Shown: positions 57,310 to 64,000 of the stretch, in pieces
Position numbering within the stretch: the first letter of the stretch is position 1
Layout: every line of letters starts with the position of its first letter
Translations under genes and position numbers: made by a program
Origin: Pseudomonas sp. ML96
GTDB taxonomy: Bacteria > Pseudomonadota > Gammaproteobacteria > Pseudomonadales > Pseudomonadaceae
Direction: 5' to 3'
NCBI RefSeq assembly: GCF_000761545.1
Contig: NZ_JPMY01000004.1
Coordinates: 21,166-85,165 of the forward strand
Length of the DNA stretch: 64,000 nucleotides
Notes under the pieces: generated by a model
Databases searched by the model: none
Told to the model about the DNA's origin: nothing
Seen by the model: the letters and a program-made list of their open reading frames with translations, nothing else

Positions 57310-58986
57310 TCAATGATCCAGCGCCTTGTACTTCTCGCGCAGGTGGTTACGGATGAAGACGGCGCTCAGGTTGAGCAGGGCGATCACCAGCACCAGCAGC
57401 AACGCGGTGGCGTACACCAGCGGGCGGGCGGCCTCGACGTTGGGGCTCTGGAAGCCGACGTCGTAGATGTGGAAGCCCAGGTGCATGATCTTCTGGTCCA
57501 GGTGCAGGTACGGGTAGTTGCCATCGACCGGCAGGCTCGGCGCCAGCTTGACCACGCCGACCAGCATCAGCGGTGCCACTTCGCCGGCGGCGCGGGCCAC
57601 GGCGAGGATCATGCCGGTCATCATGGCCGGGCTGGCCATCGGCAGCACCACCTTCCACAGGGTCTCGGCCTTGGTCGCACCGAGCGCCAGGGAACCTTCG
57701 CGCAGGGCCCGCGGGATACGCGCCAGGCCTTCCTCGGTGGCGACGATGACCACCGGCACGGCGAGGATCGCCAGGGTCAGCGAGGCCCACATCAGGCCCG
57801 GGGTGCCGAAGGTCGGCGCCGGTGCGGCCTCGGGGAAGAACAGGCGGTCGATCGAGCCACCCAGCACGTAGACGAAGAAGCCCAGGCCGAACACGCCGTA
57901 GACGATCGCCGGGACGCCAGCCAGGTTGTTCACCGCGATGCGGATGATCCGGGTCAGGGTGCCCTGCTTGGCGTATTCGCGCAGGTAGATGGCCGCCAGC
58001 ACGCCGAACGGGGTGACGATCACGGCCATGATCAGGGTCATCATCACGGTGCCGAAGATGGCCGGGAAGATACCGCCCTCGGTGTTGGCTTCACGCGGCT
58101 CGTCGCTGAGGAATTCCCACAGCTTGGCGAAGTAGAAACCGATCTTGGCACCGGTGCCCATGGCGTTGGGCTGGTAGGCGCGCACCACCTTGCTCAGGGC
58201 GATCTCCTGCTCGCGGCCGTCGACGGTCTTCACCGTCACGCTGTCGCGACCCAGTTCATCGTGCAGGGCGACCAGCTGGCCTTCGAGCACCTTGTACTGG
58301 GCATCCAGCTCGGCGCGCTGGGCGTCGAGGTCAGCCTGGGCGGCGGCGCTCAGCTGATCCTTCAGCTCCAGCTTGCGGCCTTCCAGGCGCAGCTGCTCGA
58401 GGCCGTGGTTGATGTGGCCGATGTCGCGCTTCTCCAGGCTCACCTGCTGCGCATGCAGCTCGTCGACGCGCTCGATGCGGCTCTGCAGTTCGCTCCAGGC
58501 GGCGTCGCCCTCGGCGACCACCTGGCCACCCTGCTTGACGTTGATCAGGTAGCCATAGAAGTTGCCCCACTCGCGGCGCTCCATGACCATCAGGTTCTGC
58601 GGGGTGCTCGGCTCGCTCAGCCACTCGGCCACCACCCAGCTGAAGTCGGCGCCGTAGACCTCACGGTTACCGACCTTGAACAGCTCGCGGGTGAGGAACT
58701 CGCCACCGTTGATGTCCACCGGCAGGCCGGCGGCAGCCAGGCGCGCGCGCGGGACTTCTTCTTCCTGCACCAGCTCACCGGCCATCACGCGGGCGGCTTC
58801 GCCCGGTACCTGGTACTTGGCCTCGATCACGTCGGCCGGCCAGAAGTGGCCGAGGCCGCGCACGGCGATCACGGCGAGCAGGCCGACGGTCATGATCACG
58901 GCGATGGACACACCGCTGGCGGTCATCCACACCCAGGGCGAGCCACTCTTGAACCAGGACTTGAAGTTTTGCTCTTTGGTTTTCAC
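57310..58986 (-). CDS. pstA: Phosphate ABC transporter permease PstA, extended form
   Basis: A 558-residue permease. The C-terminal 280 residues are the ordinary PstA membrane domain (MTLIMAVIVTPFGVLAAIYLREY, the EAA loop LREGSLALGATKAETLWKVVLP). About 270 residues precede it: one membrane helix at 15-40, then a periplasmic region with charged coiled-coil character (about 150-240). This enlarged form is seen in Pseudomonas; E. coli PstA lacks the extension. The periplasmic part may contact PstS or PstC. It is 22 bases after pstC. Confidence 0.93.
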   Translation of the reverse strand: MKTKEQNFKSWFKSGSPWVWMTASGVSIAVIMTVGLLAVIAVRGLGHFWPADVIEAKYQVPGEAARVMAGELVQEEEVPRARLAAAGLPVDINGGEFLTRELFKVGNREVYGADFSWVVAEWLSEPSTPQNLMVMERREWGNFYGYLINVKQGGQVVAEGDAAWSELQSRIERVDELHAQQVSLEKRDIGHINHGLEQLRLEGRKLELKDQLSAAAQADLDAQRAELDAQYKVLEGQLVALHDELGRDSVTVKTVDGREQEIALSKVVRAYQPNAMGTGAKIGFYFAKLWEFLSDEPREANTEGGIFPAIFGTVMMTLIMAVIVTPFGVLAAIYLREYAKQGTLTRIIRIAVNNLAGVPAIVYGVFGLGFFVYVLGGSIDRLFFPEAAPAPTFGTPGLMWASLTLAILAVPVVIVATEEGLARIPRALREGSLALGATKAETLWKVVLPMASPAMMTGMILAVARAAGEVAPLMLVGVVKLAPSLPVDGNYPYLHLDQKIMHLGFHIYDVGFQSPNVEAARPLVYATALLLVLVIALLNLSAVFIRNHLREKYKALDH

Positions 58987-59008
58987 GGACGTCTACCTTT
59001 CCCAGTTC

Positions 59009-61288
59009 TCAGAGCGACGCGTATTTCTTGCGCAGGCGGGTACGAATCAGTTCCGCCAGCGTGTTCATCACGAAGGTGAAGCTCAGCAGCACCAGCGCGG
59101 AGAGGAACAGCACGCGGTAGTGGGTACTGCCCACCTCGGACTCCGGCATCTCCACCGCCACGTTGGCGGCCAGCGTGCGCAGGCCCTGGAAGATGTTCAT
59201 GTCCATGATCGGCGTGTTGCCGGTGGCCATCAGCACGATCATGGTCTCGCCGACGGCGCGGCCGAGGCCGATCATCAGCGCCGAGAAGATGCCCGGGCTG
59301 GCGGTGAGGATCACCACGCGGGTCAGGGTCTGCCAGGGCGTGGCACCGAGGGCCAGGGAACCGAAGGTCAGACTCTTCGGCACGCTGAACACGGCGTCTT
59401 CGGCGATCGAGTAGATGTTCGGGATCACCGCGAAGCCCATGGCCAGGCCGACCACCAGGGCGTTGCGCTGGTCGAAGGTGATGCCCAGGTCGTTGCTGAT
59501 CCACAGGCGCATGTCGCCGCCGAAGAACCAGTTCTCCAGGTGGCCGCTCATGCCCAGCGAACCGGCACCGACCAGCAGGATCACCGGGATCAGCAGCGCC
59601 GACTCCCAGCCATCCGGAATCATCAGGCGGATCTTCTCCGGCAGGCGGCTCCAGCCGTAGGCGGCGAGCAGCACACCGACCGGCATCAGCAGCATCAGGC
59701 TGAAGATGCCCGGCAGGTGGCCTTCGACATAGGGCGCGAGGAACAGGCCGGCGAAGAAGCCGAGGATCACCGTCGGCAGCGCTTCCATCAGCTCGATCAC
59801 CGGCTTGACCTTGCGGCGCATCGCCGGGGCCATGAAGTAGGCGGTGTAGATGGCGGCGCAGATGGCCAGCGGAGCGGCCAGCAGCATGGCGTAGAAGGCT
59901 GCCTTCAAGGTACCGAAGGTCAGCGGCGCCAGGCTCATCTTGGGTTCGAAGTCACTGTTGGCCGAGGTCGACTGCCAGATGTACTGCGGCTCGTCGTAGC
60001 TCTCGTACCAGACCTTGCCCCACAGCGCGCTCCAGGAAATCTCCGGGTGCGGGTTGTCGATGACGAAGCGCTGCAGGCCGTTCTGCGACTCGATCAGCAC
60101 GCGGTTGGCGCGCGGCGACAGGGCACCGACGGTAGTGCCGTCAGCGACCTTCTCGGTCAGCAGGGTGCGGTGCGCGGTGCTGTGGAAGATGCCCAGGTGG
60201 CCTGCGCTGTCCAGCGCCAGGAAGCCCTTGCGGCGCTCTTCCGGGAGGATCTGGGTGATTGCTGCATCGTTCAGCTTGAAGCTGCGGATCAGGGTCAACG
60301 CGGACTTGCCGTCATCGTTGCGCACCATGAACCACTGGCCGATGCCGCCCTTGCTGTCGCCGACCATCAGCGAGATGCCGCCGAGCAGCGGGTTGACCGT
60401 GCTCACTTCGGCATCGCCCTGCAGCAGGGTGTAGCGGCCGTTGAGGGTCTTGCTGCGCAGGTCGAAGACGTCGGCGGTGGCCTTGCCGTTGATCACGAAC
60501 AGCCACTGCTGGCGCGGGTCGATGATCATCGCCTTGATCGGCTCGGCGATCTGCGGCAGGTCGATGCGGGTCTCGTCGAGGCTGACCTCGCCGGTCATCA
60601 GGTTCTCTTCACGGCTGATGTTCAGCAGCTGCAGCTCGGCACCGGTGGAGGCGCTGAGCATCAGGCTGTCGCCGTTCTCGCTGATCGCCACGTGCTCCAG
60701 GGCACGGCCCTGCGCATCGAGGGTGATCGGCGCCTCGCCGAAGGGGTATTCCAGCTGCGGCGTGATGGTCTTGACGTTGTTCGGGTAGCTCACCTTGTAG
60801 ACGTGCTCGAACACCAGCGCCTGGCCGTTGGACAGGCCCAGCACCACGCGGTGGCTGCCGGGCTGGTCCTGGCTCACCGAGGCGATGCTGGCACCAGCCG
60901 GCAGGGCCAGCTGGTAGGCGTTCATGGCGATGCCGTCCTTCAGGCCGAAGAACTGCACCTGGCCGCTGCGCGACAGGCGCATGGCGACCTTGTTCTGCTC
61001 TTCCACGGAGAGCAGCAGGGCCTCGCCCGAATCGGTCAGCCAGCTCGGTTGTTGCGGCTGACGGGCTTCCATGTCGGCACCGCCGAACATCGGCGCGACC
61101 ACATAGGCGAGGTAGAAGAAGATCAGGGTGATACAGGCCAGCACGGCCAGGCCGCCGATGGACACGTACCAACGCGCCATGCGGTCCTTGAGGGCGCGCA
61201 TGCGCCGCTTGCGTTGCAGGGCTGGGGTATCGAAATCGATCCGATGGCTGTTGGAAGCACTCATGCGGTTATTGGCCAGGTCATTCAT
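59009..61288 (-). CDS. pstC: Phosphate ABC transporter permease PstC, extended form
   Basis: A 759-residue permease. A membrane helix at about 40-65 is followed by some 400 periplasmic residues with WD40/beta-propeller-like strands (VVLGLSNGQALVFEHVYKV, LMLSASTGAELQLLN), then the PstC membrane domain at about 465-759 with EAA loop LTFGSLALGATPWQTLTRVVIL. E. coli PstC has only the membrane domain. Together with PstA it forms the phosphate channel. Its own Pho box lies just upstream. Confidence 0.93.
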   Translation of the reverse strand: MNDLANNRMSASNSHRIDFDTPALQRKRRMRALKDRMARWYVSIGGLAVLACITLIFFYLAYVVAPMFGGADMEARQPQQPSWLTDSGEALLLSVEEQNKVAMRLSRSGQVQFFGLKDGIAMNAYQLALPAGASIASVSQDQPGSHRVVLGLSNGQALVFEHVYKVSYPNNVKTITPQLEYPFGEAPITLDAQGRALEHVAISENGDSLMLSASTGAELQLLNISREENLMTGEVSLDETRIDLPQIAEPIKAMIIDPRQQWLFVINGKATADVFDLRSKTLNGRYTLLQGDAEVSTVNPLLGGISLMVGDSKGGIGQWFMVRNDDGKSALTLIRSFKLNDAAITQILPEERRKGFLALDSAGHLGIFHSTAHRTLLTEKVADGTTVGALSPRANRVLIESQNGLQRFVIDNPHPEISWSALWGKVWYESYDEPQYIWQSTSANSDFEPKMSLAPLTFGTLKAAFYAMLLAAPLAICAAIYTAYFMAPAMRRKVKPVIELMEALPTVILGFFAGLFLAPYVEGHLPGIFSLMLLMPVGVLLAAYGWSRLPEKIRLMIPDGWESALLIPVILLVGAGSLGMSGHLENWFFGGDMRLWISNDLGITFDQRNALVVGLAMGFAVIPNIYSIAEDAVFSVPKSLTFGSLALGATPWQTLTRVVILTASPGIFSALMIGLGRAVGETMIVLMATGNTPIMDMNIFQGLRTLAANVAVEMPESEVGSTHYRVLFLSALVLLSFTFVMNTLAELIRTRLRKKYASL

Positions 61289-61354
61289 GAGGAGTTCTCG
61301 GACGGGGCATACACAGCCCGCTCGTTGTGAGGTACGTCAATCTATCCGGCTCGT

Positions 61355-61372
61355 GTGACAGAAAGATTACAG
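61355..61372 (-). promoter_or_regulatory. Pho box upstream of pstC
   Basis: On the minus strand CTGTAAT and CTGTCAC are separated by CTTT, each 6 of 7 matches to the PhoB half-site CTGTCAT. A GATAGA sequence about 10 bases downstream could be the -10. This gives pstCAB-phoU a promoter separate from that of pstS. Confidence 0.65.
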
Positions 61373-61424
61373 AGCGGTGACGTGACAACGCCCACGGCTC
61401 CAAAGAGTCGCGGGCGTGTCGGAT

Positions 61425-61454
61425 GATGCGCCGAGGATGGGGTCCCGGCGCATC
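61425..61454 (-). terminator. Stem-loop after pstS
   Basis: GATGCGCCG and CGGCGCATC pair around a 12-base loop, 13 bases past the pstS stop. Without a T-run it more likely protects the pstS transcript end or reduces read-through into pstC, which would let the binding protein be made in excess of the permeases. Confidence 0.5.
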
Positions 61455-61466
61455 TCGGGGCTGCTA

Positions 61467-62432
61467 TTACAGACCCAGTTCCTGCTTGGTTTTCTCGACC
61501 ACTTTGGCCGGCAGCGGGATGTAACCATCCTTCACTACCACTTGCTGGCCTTGCTGGGACAGGACGAGTTTGACGAACTCGGCTTCCAGCGGGCTCAGCG
61601 GCTTGTTCGGCGCCTTGTTCACGTAGACGTAGAAGAAGCGAGCCAGCGGGTACTTGCCGGACAGAGCGTTGGTTTCGTTGGCTTCCTCGACTTCACCCTT
61701 CTTGTTGACCAGGGGAACGGCGCGCACGCTAGCGGTGCGGTAGCCAATGCCCGAGTAACCGATGGCGTTGACGGTGCTGGAGATCGACTGGACCACGGAA
61801 GCCGAACCCGGCTGCTCGTTGACGTTGGCCTTGAAGTCGCCTTTGCACAGGCCTTCTTCCTTGAAGTAGCCGTAGGTGCCGGATACCGAGTTACGACCGA
61901 ACAGCTGGATCGGCTTGTCGGCCCACTCGCCGCTCAGGCCAACGTCGCCCCAGGTCTTGATGTCGCTACCGCCGCACAGCTTGGTGGCGGAGAAGATGCC
62001 GTCGATCTGCTGCATGGTCAGCTGCTTGATCGGGTTGTCCTTGTGCACGAACACGGCCAGGGCGTCGATGGCAACCGGAACGGCGGTCGGCTTGTAGCCG
62101 AACTTCTCTTCGAAGGCCTGCAGCTCGTTGTCCTTCATGGCGCGGGACATCGGGCCCAGGTTGGCGGTGCCTTCGGTCAGCGCGGGCGGCGCGGTGGAGG
62201 AACCGGCAGCCTGAATCTGGATGTTCACGTTCGGGTACAGCTTCTTGTATTCCTCGGCCCACAGGGTCATGAGGTTGGCCAGGGAATCGGAGCCGACGCT
62301 GGACAGGTTGCCCGATACACCAGCGGTCTTCTGATAGCCGGGGATGGACGGGTCGACAGCGGCGAACGCGGATGCAGCGCCTACGCCAGCGGCGGCGAAG
62401 GTCAGGGCCGCCATCAAACGCTTGAGTTTCAT
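61467..62432 (-). CDS. pstS: Phosphate ABC transporter periplasmic binding protein PstS
   Basis: A 321-residue binding protein. Signal peptide [24 protein letters not shown] is followed by [22 protein letters not shown] and GSSTAPPAL, whose Ser and Thr side chains and backbone hold the phosphate ion, and by [11 protein letters not shown]. It captures phosphate for PstCAB and is usually among the most induced proteins on phosphate starvation. A Pho box lies about 60 bases upstream of the ATG. Confidence 0.96.
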   Translation of the reverse strand: MKLKRLMAALTFAAAGVGAASAFAAVDPSIPGYQKTAGVSGNLSSVGSDSLANLMTLWAEEYKKLYPNVNIQIQAAGSSTAPPALTEGTANLGPMSRAMKDNELQAFEEKFGYKPTAVPVAIDALAVFVHKDNPIKQLTMQQIDGIFSATKLCGGSDIKTWGDVGLSGEWADKPIQLFGRNSVSGTYGYFKEEGLCKGDFKANVNEQPGSASVVQSISSTVNAIGYSGIGYRTASVRAVPLVNKKGEVEEANETNALSGKYPLARFFYVYVNKAPNKPLSPLEAEFVKLVLSQQGQQVVVKDGYIPLPAKVVEKTKQELGL

Positions 62433-62490
62433 GCCTTGCTCCTAAGCAGGAATGGGTTGGATGGAACGGGCCCAAGTATCTGCAGGCCGC

Positions 62491-62519
62491 ATGAAGACTC
62501 TATGACTGGATTGTGACAA
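62491..62519 (-). promoter_or_regulatory. Pho box upstream of pstS (three half-sites)
   Basis: On the minus strand TTGTCAC, CAGTCAT and TCTTCAT follow one another with exactly 4-base spacers (11-bp period). The middle one matches the PhoB half-site at 6 of 7 positions. GATACT lies 10 bases downstream as a possible -10. Confidence 0.7.
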
Positions 62520-62537
62520 TCAGGTTAAAGCGTGCAA

Positions 62538-62566
62538 AAAACACGAAGGCCCGCGAACGGGCCTTC
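62538..62566 (-). terminator. Rho-independent terminator after the MHS transporter gene
   Basis: On the minus strand GAAGGCCCG and CGGGCCTTC flank a TTCG loop, followed by GTGTTTTTTGC. It separates the transporter transcript from pstS. Confidence 0.85.
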
Positions 62567-62584
62567 TGCTGACGGCTACAAACC

Positions 62585-63895
62585 TCAGGCCAGAGCCTCT
62601 GCCGCGCCCCGGCGCTGCCACAGCCAGACGCCGAGCAGCATCAGCAGCAGGCACAGCGCGGCGACGTAGATGGCCGGGCCCAGCGGATTCCAGGCCAGCA
62701 GCAGGCTGACCAGGATCGGCGTCAGGCCGCCGAAGATGGCGTAGGCCAGGTTGTAGGAGAACGACACCCCGGTGAAACGCACCGGTACCGGGAAGGCCTT
62801 GACCATCACCATGGGGATGGCGCCGATGGTGCCGACGAACAGCCCGGCCAGGGCGTACAGCGGCACCAGCAGCTCCGGATGGCTCTTGATCCCGGTATAG
62901 AACGACCAGGAGCTGAGCAGCAGCGCCAGGCCGCCGACCAGGAAGGTGCGCCCCGGGCCGAAGCGATCGGCCGCCAGGCCCGCCAGTATGCAGCCGATGC
63001 TTAGGCAGACGATGGCCACGCCGTTGGCCAGCAGCGCCTGCGCCGCGGGGAAGCCGTACAGGGTCTGCAGCAGGGTCGGGGTCATCAGGATCACCACCAC
63101 GATGCCGGCCGACAGCACCCAGGTCAGCAGCATCGACAGCAGCACTGCCGGGCGATGCTCGCGCACCACCGCCTTGAGCGGCAGCTCGGCAGCCAGCGAC
63201 TGGCGCTCCTGCAGCTCGGCGAACACCGGGGTCTCGTGCAGGTAGCGGCGCAGGTAGACGGAGATCAGGCCGAACACCCCACCAATGATGAAGGGAATCC
63301 GCCAGGCATAGTCGGCCAACTCTTCAGGGGTGAACACGCGGTTGATCACGCTGGCAGTCAGCGAACCGAGCAGGATGCCGGTGGTCAGGCCCGCGGTCAG
63401 CGTGCTGCAGGCGAAACCGATGCGCCGCGCCGGCATATGCTCGGCGACGAACACCCAGGCGCCCGGCACTTCGCCACCGATCGCCGCGCCCTGCAGCACG
63501 CGCAGGGCCAGCAGCGCCAACGGCGCCCAGATGCCGATCTGCGCGTAGGTCGGCAGCAGGCCCATGATCAGGGTCGGCACCGCCATCAGGAAGATGCTCA
63601 GGGTGAACATGCGCTTGCGCCCGAGCAGATCGCCGAAGTGGGCCATGACGATGCCGCCCAGCGGCCGCGCCAGGTAGCCGGCGGCGAAGATGCCGAAGGT
63701 CTGCAGCAGGCGCAGCCATTCCGGCATCTCGGCGGGGAAGAACAGCTTGCCGACCACCGCGGCGAAGAACACGAAGATGATGAAGTCGTAGAACTCCAGC
63801 GCACCGCCCAGGGCGGACAGCGAGAGGGTCTTGTAGTCACCACGATTGAGGGGACGCGCGGCAGGCGCGCCGGCAGCGGAAAGCTCGGCAGGCAT
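62585..63895 (-). CDS. MFS transporter, metabolite:H+ symporter (MHS) family
   Basis: A 436-residue carrier with 12 hydrophobic helices. LGGALEFYDFIIFVFFAAVVG at helix 1 and ARPLGGIVMAHFGDLLGRKR at the helix 2-3 loop are hallmarks of the MHS group (ProP, ShiA, citrate and alpha-ketoglutarate carriers), and RVLQGAAIGGEVPGAWVFVAE follows in helix 4. It probably takes up an organic acid or osmolyte by proton symport; the substrate is not clear from sequence. Own transcript, ending in a strong terminator. Confidence 0.9.
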   Translation of the reverse strand: MPAELSAAGAPAARPLNRGDYKTLSLSALGGALEFYDFIIFVFFAAVVGKLFFPAEMPEWLRLLQTFGIFAAGYLARPLGGIVMAHFGDLLGRKRMFTLSIFLMAVPTLIMGLLPTYAQIGIWAPLALLALRVLQGAAIGGEVPGAWVFVAEHMPARRIGFACSTLTAGLTTGILLGSLTASVINRVFTPEELADYAWRIPFIIGGVFGLISVYLRRYLHETPVFAELQERQSLAAELPLKAVVREHRPAVLLSMLLTWVLSAGIVVVILMTPTLLQTLYGFPAAQALLANGVAIVCLSIGCILAGLAADRFGPGRTFLVGGLALLLSSWSFYTGIKSHPELLVPLYALAGLFVGTIGAIPMVMVKAFPVPVRFTGVSFSYNLAYAIFGGLTPILVSLLLAWNPLGPAIYVAALCLLLMLLGVWLWQRRGAAEALA

Positions 63896-63934
63896 GGTTA
63901 TCTTCTTGGAGGGTGCAAGGCTGGCCGCACCTTA

Positions 63935-64000
63935 GGGTCTGTTGAGGCTTCGGCGCAAGCCGCGTTGCTGCGAAAAATCTCGCCAGGCTAGGCGTGGGAC
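63935..64000. other. Possible fragment of a dispersed intergenic repeat at the window edge
   Basis: The last 66 bases show no gene and contain GAGGCTTCGGCGCAAGCC-like short dyads and a GCCAGGCTAGGCGTGGGAC tail. I have an impression of similar sequences recurring in intergenic regions of some Pseudomonas genomes, but the feature is cut by the window end. Confidence 0.3.

Noticed and set aside
58676..61330. 884-codon open frame on the plus strand across pstA and pstC
   Set aside because: It is antisense to two well-recognised permeases, has Gln/His/Arg-rich composition typical of GC-rich shadow frames, and shows no domain.

Overview
The window is high-GC chromosomal DNA from a Pseudomonas or very close relative. 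The basis is gene order: kauB, rpmGB, radC-coaBC-dut-algC-argB, pyrE/crc, rph/yicC-gmk-rpoZ-spoT-ridA, exbBD-tonB-oxyR-recG, HU, rubredoxin, ubiCA, phoBR and pstSCAB-phoU lie in the order I recall for Pseudomonas chromosomes, and Crc and the long membrane-anchored AlgC are pseudomonad hallmarks. No tRNA, rRNA, CRISPR array, transposase or phage gene was seen.

Layout. 1-16 kb: end of a phospholipase D-family gene, an MFS carrier, the aldehyde dehydrogenase KauB, a cupin, ribosomal proteins L33 and L28 with their promoter, a peptide-binding protein, RadC, and the CoA, dUTPase, AlgC and ArgB cluster, then PyrE opposite Crc. 16-31 kb: RNase PH divergent from yicC-gmk-rpoZ-spoT-ridA, a lipoprotein, a secreted protein made of 17-residue repeats, a TonB energy complex, OxyR-RecG and a YbaK-HDOD fusion. 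31-38 kb: small periplasmic, SCP2-like, HU and rubredoxin genes, ubiCA, the PhoBR phosphate two-component system and a CorC-like membrane protein.

39-48.2 kb is the accessory highlight. Eleven genes on the minus strand, almost all overlapping or abutting, encode a NitT/TauT-type ABC importer split between the two ends of the operon. Between the importer genes lie a membrane di-iron desaturase/hydroxylase, two short-chain dehydrogenases, an EamA carrier, a creatininase-family hydrolase, an isochorismatase-fold cysteine hydrolase, a metallo-beta-lactamase-fold lactonase and an unrecognised 250-residue protein. The leader upstream of the first gene carries what I read as a guanidine-I (ykkC subtype 1) riboswitch, with an alternative hairpin overlapping its 3' part. 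The known guanidine carboxylase, carboxyguanidine deiminase and allophanate hydrolase genes are absent from the window. This looks like an uncharacterised guanidine-responsive uptake and breakdown (or detoxification) operon. Its substrate is unknown.

48.4-64 kb: a diguanylate cyclase, an M23 peptidase, a succinyl-CoA:acetate CoA-transferase, a SRPBCC protein divergent from a LysR gene whose 3' part is broken by a deletion and frameshift, a PilZ response regulator, then phoU-pstB-pstA-pstC-pstS (listed in window order; transcription runs from pstS to phoU) and an MHS-family transporter. Pho-box-like sites lie before phoB, pstC and pstS, so phosphate sensing (PhoR), control (PhoB) and uptake (PstSCAB-PhoU) are all in this window. 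A 106-nt palindromic element sits between pstB and phoU.
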